Of a DNA stretch of 64,000 nt, positions 32,648 through 43,715 are shown in pieces. Each line of letters opens with the position of its first letter. Within the stretch, counting starts at the first letter, position 1. The stretch is from Bolinopsis microptera (Eukaryota; Ctenophora; Tentaculata; Lobata; Bolinopsidae). The stretch is taken from contig NC_087082.1 in the NCBI RefSeq assembly GCF_026151205.1, positions 16,215,365 to 16,279,364 on the forward strand. Direction: 5' to 3'. A program made the translations under genes and the position numbers. The notes beneath the pieces are model-generated. The model was not told the DNA's origin, ran no database searches, and saw only the letters and a list, made by a program, of their open reading frames with translations.

Positions 32648-35600
32648 TTAAAAGCCACGATCCTTGAACCACTGAGCCACAGCCTCGCCGTCTCTCTCCA
32701 GCCACCCGGCGCGCAGTTTAATGCTCTCCAAACTCTGTTTTATCGCTCTTTCTGCCGACGGTGCTTTGTTCTCGGAGAAGAATTTCTGAAAATATTTCCT
32801 TTAGTTTAACATGAACTAAATGTTACCCTATCAGTTATCTGCAAATTTTATTTTATAAATTGAGTTACTGGCATACATTTTGTCATACGTTGTATGACCC
32901 GCCGCGCACGAGTGCGCGGCTCCCCCTGTATCATTGAAAGCGACAGTGGGGGTGAAGCGACAGTGGGGGCCACCACGTGACAGAGGCACATATTAGGTGC
33001 GATGGGTGCGGGATCGCACAATTTACCGTTTTCCGCACATTTCCGCATAAATTATTGTTTTCCGCACACTTCCGCACATTTTGTAATTTTCTGCATATTT
33101 CCGCATAATCTAGCATTTTCCGCGTAATTTCGCATAATTTTGAAATTTTCGCGTTAAGATTTTCGAGTGTAAAAACCAAAATATGTTAAAAGTCGGGCCC
33201 TTTTAGGACCGTGACTCAGGCCCTTTTAGGACCGTGACTCAGGCCCTTTCGGGACCGTGACCCAGGCCCTTTTGGAACTCATACCTCGGCCACGTGACCC
33301 AGTTAACACGTGACACAGGCCCTTTCGGGACCCTGACCCAGGCCCTTTCGGGACCCTGACCCAGGCCCTTTCGGGACCGTGACCCAGGCCCTTTTGGAAC
33401 TCATGCCTAGGCCACGTGACCCGGTTACCACGTGACCCAGGCCCTTTCGGGACCATGACCCAGGCCCTTTCGGGACTGTTCCCCAGGCCCTTTCGGGACC
33501 GTGACCCAGGCCATTATGGAACCCTCGCCGTTACCGTACTTCGATAATACCTGCAGCCCTTTTTATCGGGTAATGAGCTCTATTCGTTGTAGTGTTGGCT
33601 TTATAGTGGGCTTAATGGATCTTGGATCAAATGGTTTACAAGTACTGACGATCAATGCCAACAAGCTTGTCACATATTTGCGATCACGCATGGGATCTGA
33701 TCAACTCTATCAAGACTCAAGAGGCGTCTTCAAATAACTGTCTCCTGATCTCTACCAGATCAAGTCACTGTTCTCAGATAACTGAATCTCAATATAGGTT
33801 CAATTATGGTCTTAGTAAAGAACTACACCCTCAGTTACACATAAACAGACCTATTTTTGATAAGAGCGGCGGTTATACGTTTAGAATTTCCAAAGTCCTT
33901 CAGAAAATGCAAAAGAAAACCGCACAATTCCCGCACAAATTTCGAAAAAATCGTCGCACATTTGCCGCATAATTGGTAAAAATTTACCGCACCTTACCGC
34001 ACATTTTACCTTTATAGTCGGGTGCGGTACCGCATAATTTCGATTTTTTTACCGCACCTAATATGTGCCTCTGCCACGTGATACAACATACATGGCCGCA
34101 TACAAGTACGTGAAGGTCAACATTCATCGTCATTATTCAGCGACTTTTGCACTTTTGGATAGCGCATTTTTGTGAACGGGTGATACTCGTAAAATGTCTG
34201 TTCCAATACACAATATAAAGTCCAACTCAGCGCGCGTCTTGGTAGGTTATAAACGTACAAGCCATCTATGCCATACTGCATACATTGATGACAATTGATG
34301 TTGAAAAATGCCGGGTAATTTTTAGACATTATTGACATTTCGCCTTTAATCCTGGACCAGGCAAAAGTCCTGCTCACCTTGGGACGTTCGCTAAGTTTCT
34401 CGATGTAATTCGAATTATATGACTCTAAATGAGTCTAAATAACACAATTGACTCGGGTAAACTTTTTCACCAGTGGGGCATTTCTCGGAATCACGCCCTT
34501 TTTGACCGCACCCATATCGCGACCCCCACTATAAATAATCTCGGCTTCTGATTGAGATACAGACCTCAGCTATGATCCAAAATGTGCCTAAGATGCATGT
34601 TTATATTAGTGTTATGAAGATACTTAAGGCCTAAGAGACTTAGTTTTGAGAAATCGCCAAAAATCCGATTTTACTACACTAGCAGTCTCGAGAGTAACAA
34701 TTATCACACTTATTTCAAGATATCTCCGCTTCTGATTGGAGCTAAGCGCTCATCTTGGGCATTAAAATGGTCAGAATCATCATATTGAGTGGGATAGAGC
34801 ATGGTTTTAAAGTCTTCAGACTTCAGGTTGTTGAGTTATTAGTTCAGATCCCATTTTTATGCTCTCGCGACTAGCGATTGATGCACTTATTTCAAGATAT
34901 CTCTGCTTCTGATTGGAGCTAAGCGTTCATCTTGGGCATTAAAATGGTCAAATTCATCATTTTGAGTTGGGTAGAGCATGATTTTAAAGTCTTCAGACTT
35001 CAGGTTGTTGAGTTATTAGGCCAGATCCCATTTTTACGCTCTCGCGAATAGCGATTGATGCACTTATTTCAAGATATCTCTTGAAAACGCTTCTGAGTGG
35101 AGCTGTGGAGATAAGCGTTCATCATGGGCATTGAAATAGTAAAAAATTATCAAATTAAGTAGCATCGAGCATGGTTTTAAAGTCAGGTTATTAAATTATT
35201 AGGTTAAACCCTATTTTTATGCTCTCGCAAGAATGGTCACTGCAATGGTGAAAATATTTATTAAATGAACTGTAATTAATCGCCAGGAAAAAGTTGTTTG
35301 CCAAGAAATATCAGTAAAATGTCACTAAAACCTCTAGCACTAGGAACATGCTTTACCCCACTTAATATGATCATACTGACCATTTCAATGCCCATGATAA
35401 GCACTTAGCTTCAATCAGAAGCTGCGATATCTTGTAATAAGTGTGTCAATCGCTACTCGCAAGAGTGTAAAAATATGTTTAAACCTAATAATTCAACAAC
35501 CTGAAGTCTCAAGACTTCAAAACCATGCTCTACCTCACTCAATGTGATGATTCTGACCATTTCAATGCCCAAGATGAGCGTTAAACTCTACTCAGAAGCT

Positions 35601-38600
35601 GAGATATCTTGAAATAAGTGCATCAATCGCTACTCGCGAGAGCATAAAAATGGGATCTGACCTAATAACTCAACAACCTGAAGTCTGAAGACTTTAAAGT
35701 TTAAAACCATGCTCTACCCCACTCAATATGATGATTCCGACCATTTTGATGCCCAAGATGAGCGCTTAGCTCCAATCAGAAGCGGAGATATCTTGAAATA
35801 AGTGTGATAATTGTTACTCTCGAGACTGCTAGAATAGTAAAATCGGATTTTTGGCTATTTCTCAAAAACTAAGTCTCTTAGGCCTTAAGTATCTTCATAG
35901 CACTAATATAAACATGCATCTTAGGCACATTTTGGTTCATGGCTGAGGTCTGTATCTCAATCAGAAGCCGAGATTATTTATAGTGGGGGTCGCGATATGG
36001 GTGGGGTCAAAAAGGGCGTGATTCCGAGAAATGCCCCACTGGTGAAAAAGTGTACCTGAGTCCATTGTGTTATTTAGGGTCATATAAGTCGAATTACATC
36101 GAGAAACTTAGCGAACGTCCCAAGGTGAGCAGGACTTTTGCCTGGTCCAGGATTACTTCAGCCTTGTCCATTAACAATGAACTCACCCCCAGTGCGCGCT
36201 ATGCTGCAGTTCTTCCTAATAACTAATTTCTCCCCCCGCATTGCTACTATTTCAAAGAAATTTAGCATTTAAATGCGTATACTGGTATAGAGTATAATCT
36301 GTCGAGATTTCTCCAGAACAGGAAGAAAAGATATTCTCGATGGGATGTAATGTGGTTGACAGAATAACTGCTTTAAGTTAATCGAGTGGCTGCTTCTATT
36401 TTCGGTATTATCTTTAATGTTGTCTCTTGTGTTAGTTGGGCCGTGCAATCGGGTCATTTTGAATAATGATTGGTTCAAAAAAATTCGTAGTTAGTAAACG
36501 GATCAGATATCGCTAAATTTGTTCTTGAATTGACATGACATATATGATCGAATAAATTAATATAATGTCGCGTGCGTACGCAAGTGCGCTAAAATGTACT
36601 TTACATGCACTAAAGTCGCATAGTGCTAGTAGTTTAGTTGATGTTGGGCGCGAATGACCCGTAAAAGCGCGCAATTGTCTTGAACGCCCGGTAAAAACAA
36701 GTTTTCTGGGTGCGTTCACGTAAATCTTACCTCAACGTCTTTGTACTTTTCCATGTCTACGAAACTAGCACAGGTAGTCTGAACCAGACGTTGGAAGAGG
36801 AAACCACCGGAATACCTTAGAAATATTAGTACAGGAATCTAATTTTAATATTCCACTCAAATATTAAATAAGTAAAAACTTGAAGTTCTTCGTTTCAATT
36901 AACTATTTTAAGTCAGAAGTACAATCAATCTCACTTAATAGAAAACTAACCGTTCCAAAAATATGGGGTATTTGTTCTTGACAAACGCCCAAGTTTGGTC
37001 TCTTCCTTCCCACCCAGCCTTAGCAACGCCGCCAATAACGAAGGGAGTGTCATTTGAACGTACAGCATCGCTTAGTGAGAAGTCTAGTGTCTTAGCTCGC
37101 AAATCAGCGTCAGGACTGGAAATAAACATATAGATAATAGATCTGGACACTGGTGGGGAGTTTATAGTGTTGTGATCACTAAGTATTGGGCCATTTAGAA
37201 GAGATTTGTAGACATAATAGTTATAGTGGTGTGATTATTTGTTCAGTCAATAAAAACAAACAATTTGATTAGGATAACCATCTAATCTTTTACTTGAAAA
37301 CCTTCATTCAACGAATACACCTATCATTCAATTAACTAATTGATATTTGATTGCTCTAACCCGCAGCCAAGAACCCTCTGGATCCTGTCCCTTTCTTCGT
37401 GCAGGTCCGTTTTATTAAACAAGGTTAGTAAGTCCTGATATTCGTCATTCCCGCCATTGGCCCGTACTGTGCTGTACACTGATCCTCTTATATCTGCTGG
37501 TATCTGTTTTCCTCCACTGTAAGAGATATTGTACACTTTCACTTTCACTTTCAACATTTGCCAATTTCGTTTTGAACGTATATTAAACATGTTGTAATAA
37601 GGAGTATTATTGTTGTAATAAGGAGTATTGTTCTGTTTCAGTAAAATTAAGGCAACTATTCCAGGAGAGATGACATACAAATAATATTTAGAGGCAAAAA
37701 CGAATAACCCGAGAAATAACCCCATAGTAACTAGTTAGTACCCTGAAATTAACATAAAAACGCTGTAGACGTGATAAGTATGTTAGTTAGACAATTCCCT
37801 GGGGACTAGTGTTGAGTCAGTGATATCAAATATCAACAGTAAGTTGACATACTGTCCGACATACGACACCATAGTACATACCATAGTACATACCTCGGTC
37901 ACGAGATATATTTCATACATTTCTAACAGAATACGGAGGTTAACATCTAGTGTTTAGTCGTAAGTCACTATAATATTGTATAAGACATCAGGTCATAAGG
38001 TCGATGAGTCAGAACGTAAATAAGTTTAAACTAAATAGTTTAAACTTATTTACTTTAATAAACTTACTTATATTTTGAAACAACGCACCTGATATGCTGT
38101 TTAAACATGTCGTTACACTTTTCAATAACTTCAGTGTCCCCACTGTGTCCCAGAGTCCCTATTAGCATGCTCCGTAACAGTGCGTCTGTGTGCCCGTCTG
38201 TTTCCTTGTTCTCCCATCCCACCTCAGTGAGAATCTTAGAGAATATCTGTCTCCTCATCGCTTTGAACTGAAGATGTTTTGGTGAAGGAGTACAAGTGAA
38301 GATTGTAGTGTGACAATGGAAATGTTCTAGAAGATGAACATTGTTCAAGATTCTCATAGTGTAATATGATAACCGCCTATCTGCACTTATAACATGCATA
38401 CTGCAGGGAAAACACGACCTACTTCCAGACATAATTACAGATAATAATTACAGGTAATTACATAAACCAGATTCTCTAGTAGCAGTAACATAAACCATAG
38501 GATTGTTATCTGATTCACTTGATTGTGGGCCCTAACCTCTACTAATTGTTATCGCTGTTACATTGTTACAATAAGCAGTGAGGGGTGACAAAGTGCGGGG

Positions 38601-41600
38601 AGACAAAGTGGGGGTGACAAAGTGCGGGGAGACAACGTGGGGGAGACAAAGTGGGGGAGACAAAGTGGGGGAGCAAAGTGGGGGAGACAAAGTGGGGGGG
38701 AGACAAGAGGGGGGGAGACAAAGTGGGGGGGAGACAAGTGGGGGGGGGACAAAGTGGGGGAGACAAAGTGGGGGAGACAAAGTGGGGGAGACAAAGTGGG
38801 GGAGACAAAGTGGGGGAGACAAAGTGGGGGAGACAAAGTGGGGGAGACAAAGTGGGGGAGACAAAGTGGGGGAGACAAAGTGGGGGAGACAAAGTGGGGG
38901 AGACAAAGTGGGGGAGACAAAGTGGGGGAGACAAAGTGGGGGAGACAAAGTGGGGGAGACAAAGTGGGGGAGACAAAGTGGGGGAGACAAAGTGGGGGAG
39001 ACAAAGTGGGGGAGACAAAGTGGGGGAGACAAAGCGGGGGAGACAAAGCAGGGGAAGACAAAGCGGGGGGAGACAAAGTGGGGGAGACAAAGTGGGGAGA
39101 CAAAGTGGGGAGACAAAGTGGGGGAGACAAAGTGGGGGAGACAAAGTGGGGGAGACAAAGTGGGGGAGACAAAGTGGGGGAGACAAAGTGGGGGAGACAA
39201 AGTGGGGGAGACAAAGTGGGGGAGACAAAGTGGGGGAGACAAAGTGGGGGAGACAAAGTGGGGGAGACAAAGTGGGGGAGACAAAGTGGGGGAGACAAAG
39301 TGGGGGAGACAAAGTGGGGGAGACAAAGTGGGGGAGACAAAATGAGTGGTGCAAAATGAGGGATGAAAAAGTGACAAACCTGTTGATAACAAGGTAGATG
39401 GTTGAATAGACCTCCCAAATCAGATAAGTTAGTGTTGATACTACTGAGAACAACGTAGTTCCTCTCAGTACTGTAAGATCCCATCAAGGTCAGTAGATTC
39501 GCGGTACTCGAGTAACCTGCAAATTGAGGGGATTTGGGAGCAATCTATAAATAACAAAGGAAATAAGTATTTCAAGATGGCAACTAAGGACCTACAAATG
39601 GGTAGTTACATCCGTAAGAGCGTAAGAGAGTTCCCCCTATGGCCTACACTAAGCACATTGCACAAAAACATAGTTATTGCACACACATATATATCCTATG
39701 TATGTGCAATAACTATATTTTCAAGCGTATAAATGTTATAGTATGTAACATGATGTATATGCCGTCACCCATTTCTGAAGAAAAAAAAAACATAAACAAA
39801 AAAAGTATATAACAATGTAAAACTAAAAACTATAATATAATTTCCAGCTAAATGCTAATTAACAATTAATTACCAGCTTTAGCCAGAGCGAACAAATCCT
39901 GCTGTATCCCCAGTCTGTCTGCAGATGACAGAGCTTGGTTCTTAACAGCTGGTAGCAGTCTCTTCAGAAGATCATCACTGTACTTAACCCGGAACAGTCC
40001 TGCACATTGGAATTTTAAACAATTTTTAAGAACACGTACGATAAACACGTACGATAAAACGAATTAGTTGCTGATAAAAAGTAGCTTCAAGAAAAAGTAG
40101 TAGAGAACCTCAACCTATTCTTAACCTAGACAAACAGCTTAAATTTCACAAAATCTCCTCAACTAATAATTACCTATTTGATTAGGATTAACTTTGACCC
40201 AGTCGCCAGGCCTGGCTCCCTCCAACACGATCTGCCCCTCTCGTCCGTCCAGCAGATAAGTCTGTGGCGTGTCACGTGACTGTGTGACCACAGTAACTGG
40301 CACCAGCCACTGCTGGTCACTGGAGTTATCTCCGTTAGCGCAGAACTTCTGTTGCTTCAAGTTGAGGGTGACACTGTCAGAGGTCTCCACTACCTCCACT
40401 GTCAACATGGGGTACCCTATTTGTCCTGTCCATGTTGACATTACCTGTAGGAGAGATTAATTAAGTAATTATAGTCAATTAGCAAAACAATACATTCTTA
40501 TATGGGGTTTAATCCAGATAATTTGATTTCAGCTATTTAAGTGCCCATTATTTCTCAGTAACAACACCTTCAGGCGGTAATTGGGGACCAAAGAAATTAA
40601 AAATGAACCTTCGTGTAACATTTCACTAAACGTTATAACAATTCAAGTTAATGTGGGCAAGGAGGAAGTAGCTTTACATTCTGACCTTGTTAACAGGTTG
40701 TCCACTTGACTCCTCAAGGGCGGCCCACAAATGCTCAGTAAGAGCGTTCTTGTACTGGTGACGTTTCAGGTACAGAGCTAGTCCCTTCCTGAACTTCTCT
40801 GCTCCCAACCAGTTGTGCAACATCCTGATCACGCTGTTACCTGAGTGAGACATCACGTAAGGTGGGTGTGACGTCACGTGAAGGTGGATGTGACGTCACG
40901 TGAAGGTGGCCGTGGGTATGACGTCACGTGAAATTGGGTGTGACGTCATGTGAAGGTGCGTATGACGTCACGTGAAGGTGGGTGTGACGTCACGTGAAGG
41001 TGAGTGTGACATCACGTGAAGGTGGGTGTGACGTCACGTGAAGGTGGGTATGACGTCACGTGAAGGTGGGTGTGACGTCACGTGAAGGTGGTTGTGACGT
41101 CACGTGAAATAGGCGTGGTCACTTCGCGTTTGGTGTGATGTTTTTATCGGTCGTTTAATTAGTCACAGATTAAAGAAATTACCTTTACAATAAGAAATAG
41201 CATCAAAGATTTCATCCACCTCTTCAGGATGACCTACAGGAACTTCAATAGGATGAGAGTTATCTAGAGCGTCCAGTTCAAGTGCACGTGAGAAATCCAC
41301 TGTGAGGAGATATTTACGTTGGTTATTAACATTTAACATTTAACAAGCACCATATAAGGTGACGAATAAAGATGCAATAAAGTGTTTATGGTTAGTGATA
41401 ACACTTGAAAATAAATTCTTCTATTTCACACAAAATATTGCTAACTATTAGTGGAAATCTGTTTGCAGATCTCTAAATCTTACTGTTGACGTATTGGAGC
41501 CAAATGTCCCAAGAAGGGAAGCAGTGATCCACGCAGAGGTACTCGATCCAGCTAGCAAAACCTTCGTTTAGCCACAAGTGAGTCCACCATTGCATGGTGA

Positions 41601-43715
41601 CCAGGTTTCCAAACCACTGATGGGCCAACTCGTGACCAACTACCAGGGCAACCCACTGTTTGGTTCCAGAAGAGGTGTTCAGTGGATCCACCAGTAACGC
41701 AGTCTCCCTGTAGGTCACCAAACCCCAGTTCTCCATCGCTCCTGAATTGTAAATATTGTTGTCATGTTGCTGTCTTCTTAATAGGTCTCAAGTCAAACGT
41801 ATCTTTAAAGAGATTTGGTTATTTTAAATATTAAATTTGATGAAATGATATGTTTAATCAGACTAAGATTAAGAATGATGCAAGTTATCGTGAGATACAC
41901 ACCAAAACTAAGAGTAGGCACTGCTATCATGTCCAATTTGGGTAAATCGTACTTAATTTCAAAATAGTCTGCGTAAAACGGCATACATTGGACCGCAACA
42001 TCCAGGGCAAACTGACCCTGTTCACTTTTACCTAAAATAATAAATCTATTACTGAATCATTAAAAATCAATTAAGTAAACGATACCTGCAGCAAAGTCAG
42101 GAATAGCAATGAGATCCATTTTGGGTAGTGGGTAGGGTATTTCAAAGTAATCATTATAAAACGGCAGAGTCTTAACGGCAACGTCTAATGCAAACTCTCC
42201 TTGTTCTTTTTTACCTGATACAAGATTTTGCGGATAAAGATTTAGACAAGCTCATAAATATCATCTATTACCGGCTATTACATACAGCACGACCTTATGT
42301 TATGATAAAGGGAACGTATTTTCTAAGATCGACTCGAGAGCATTGAAATCGAATAATATCAGCAGTTAATAGAGATACAGCTAATATATATGTAATATAA
42401 AGCCTGAAAAGAAGTAAAATAGAGGTGAAAATTCTACAAACCGACTGGAGTGTATACTCTGATAAGAACATCGTTCTTATCTCGAGCCTCAACGTAATCA
42501 AACTCTCCGACTACAAAGGCAACCAGATAGGTCGACATTATTGGCGTGCGATCGTAGGTTGTTATCTTGATACTATCTTGTACTTCCTTGATGAGAAAAA
42601 TTAGTAGAATTGAAAATGTATCAATAAATAAATCAAATAGCGCAAATATAAACCATGATCTAATTATGGAATTTAAACTTAAAATATAAAATTACTTCAA
42701 AAACAAAAACTTACTAAAACCTAAGTTAAATATCTAAAATACCTCTTTAACTGCAGGCATGTTTGACAGAGCCACAGAAGCTACAGGAGACACCAGTGTT
42801 ACATCAAATGTTGCCTTGATAGCAGGTTCGTCCCAGCAGGGGAAGGCACGGCGAGCATCTGTTGATTCGAACTGTGTGACAGCAATGGGATGCTTACTTC
42901 CATCGCCAGCTGAAGAAGAAATATGTAATTGATTCTATTTGAAGTTAAAATAGTATGTTGGAGAGATATTGTTACTGTATAACTATAATTACTGTCATTA
43001 TAATATTCATTGATCTCAAAGCCTTTATTTATGTATGGTGCCATCCAGTGAGCTAAATTCGATTTACAAACTAAAATACACAAGACTTTTTAAATTCAGA
43101 TTGCAGAAAGCAATCATAATCAGCCTCACAGCCCAAACGACACAGTTTAAGAAAGTTTTACCTGTATAGCAACTGCGATAAAATCCTCTCAACTTATCAT
43201 TCAGAATCCCAGTAAAGTTGAGGTGGATCTGTCCAGAACCTAGAGGCAAAGAACCAGGGAAGGTCACAGTTAGTGTCTCATCTTCAGCGTTAGTTTTTAT
43301 GTCTGATGAACTAACTGTGTTTCCACCAGAAGTGAAGGAGGCACTTTGAATTTCAATCTCAGCACTGTTCATCTTGACAGCATTTACAGACTCTTTCACC
43401 TGGAATTGTAAATGAGATAAGACGAGAATAATAACAAATAAAACGAAAGAAATATTGCATTATATCACAGATAGTTTGAACGAATAACAAAAGATAGGGA
43501 TAACAAACCTCAACATCGATAGTCTCTTTGCCACTAAAGGAGTTCTTCACTAGATCCGGATGAAGGTAAAGGGTGTAGTTGGAAGGAACCACAGTAGAGG
43601 GAAGATGCTCAAATGGTTTTCTTTGACTGGCAGACATCCTGAAGCTTCTTGCTAACCTTATAATTGTGACACTTTTAGAGACTGACCTGAGGCTGGATAG
43701 CAGGATTGTACTCAT
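32648..43715 (-). CDS. NPEPPS: Puromycin-sensitive aminopeptidase (M1 family), complete
   Basis: Sixteen exon positions on the minus strand give 890 aa (human about 919): 43715-43509, 43399-43162, 42909-42743, 42586-42442, then 42214-42086 or 42031-41903, 41741-41484, 41299-41183, 40840-40686, 40444-40174, 39999-39874, 39516-39380, 38267-38089, 37516-37361, 37115-36951, 36815-36731 and 32785-32648. All splice sites are GT-AG and all phases close. It is a zinc peptidase trimming N-terminal residues of cytosolic peptides. Visible signatures: [14 protein letters not shown], the substrate-binding GAMEN, the zinc site [10 protein letters not shown] with the downstream Glu in NEGFASW, and the transition-state Tyr in FDAISYCKG. 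The first 26 residues (Arg/Ser-rich, no acids) precede a second Met ([13 protein letters not shown]), as in vertebrate NPEPPS, so two start sites are possible. The C-terminal helical domain ends [22 protein letters not shown]. The last intron is 3.9 kb and packed with repeats. The frame is intact throughout. Confidence 0.95.
32981..34073. mobile_element. 1.09-kb non-autonomous hAT element with perfect 8-bp target duplication
   Basis: Terminal inverted repeats begin CAGAGGCACATATTAGGTGC at 32981 and end with the exact complement at 34073. CCACGTGA flanks both sides (32973-32980, 34074-34081). Subterminal regions are dense in TTCCGCA/TGCGGAA-like repeats, typical transposase-binding arrays. The interior holds a ~23-bp minisatellite and no transposase. 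It sits in the last NPEPPS intron and splits a hairpin-module copy. Confidence 0.9.
33187..33515. repeat. ~23-bp minisatellite inside the hAT element
   Basis: About 13 copies of GGCCCTTTCGGGACCGTGACCCA-like units, with a higher-order longer unit that contains CCACGTGACCC. Confidence 0.9.
34347..36155. repeat. 1.8-kb near-palindrome in the last NPEPPS intron
   Basis: Arms of about 0.88 kb (34347 to ~35225; ~35340 to 36155) are inverted copies starting TAATCCTGGACCAGGCAAAA. The inner part of each arm is built from about three tandem copies of a ~170-bp unit containing CAAGATATCTCCGCTTCTGA and CATCTTGGGCATTAAAATGG. CTT flanks both ends (34344-34346, 36156-36158), a possible 3-bp target duplication. 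The centre spacer is about 110 bp. There is no coding content. Confidence 0.85.
38578..39345 (+). repeat. 14-bp minisatellite (GGGGGAGACAAAGT)n in NPEPPS intron 11
   Basis: Over 50 near-perfect units, with minor variants near 38700-38750 and 39030-39110. G5 runs every 14 nt on the plus strand (the template strand of NPEPPS) give strong quadruplex potential. All frames are open because the unit lacks stops, so long ORFs here are artefacts of the repeat. Confidence 0.97.
40856..41106. repeat. ~22-bp minisatellite carrying fused CRE and E-box sites
   Basis: About eleven copies of a unit containing TGACGTCACGTGAAGGTGGG in NPEPPS intron 7. Each unit holds TGACGTCA, the CREB/ATF palindrome, overlapping CACGTG, the bHLH E-box. 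Confidence 0.93.
41903..42214 (-). other. NPEPPS: Mutually exclusive exon pair 5a/5b of the aminopeptidase
   Basis: Exon 5a (42214-42086) and exon 5b (42031-41903) are each exactly 129 nt, both phase 1 in and phase 1 out, and encode alternative 43-residue versions of the same segment: 5a begins [20 protein letters not shown] and ends [12 protein letters not shown]; 5b begins [20 protein letters not shown] and ends [12 protein letters not shown]. Either joins directly to GAMENWG in exon 6. Human NPEPPS matches 5a (DLIAIADFAAGAMEN). The intron between them is only 54 nt, half the next shortest intron in the gene (109 nt), which could sterically prevent splicing of 5a to 5b. Inclusion of both would also keep frame. 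Confidence 0.88.

Noticed and set aside
33226..33456. Minus-strand repeat-rich ORF
   Set aside because: Direct translation of the 23-bp minisatellite within the hAT element.
30235..34260. Hammerhead ribozyme in the hairpin modules
   Set aside because: I looked for the CTGATGA and GAAA core in the modules and did not find the two in correct order on either strand.
38532..39487. Six overlapping ORFs of 245-309 codons on both strands
   Set aside because: All are translations of the 14-bp minisatellite, whose unit lacks stops in every frame; only the exon 11 portion (39380-39516, minus) is genuine coding sequence.
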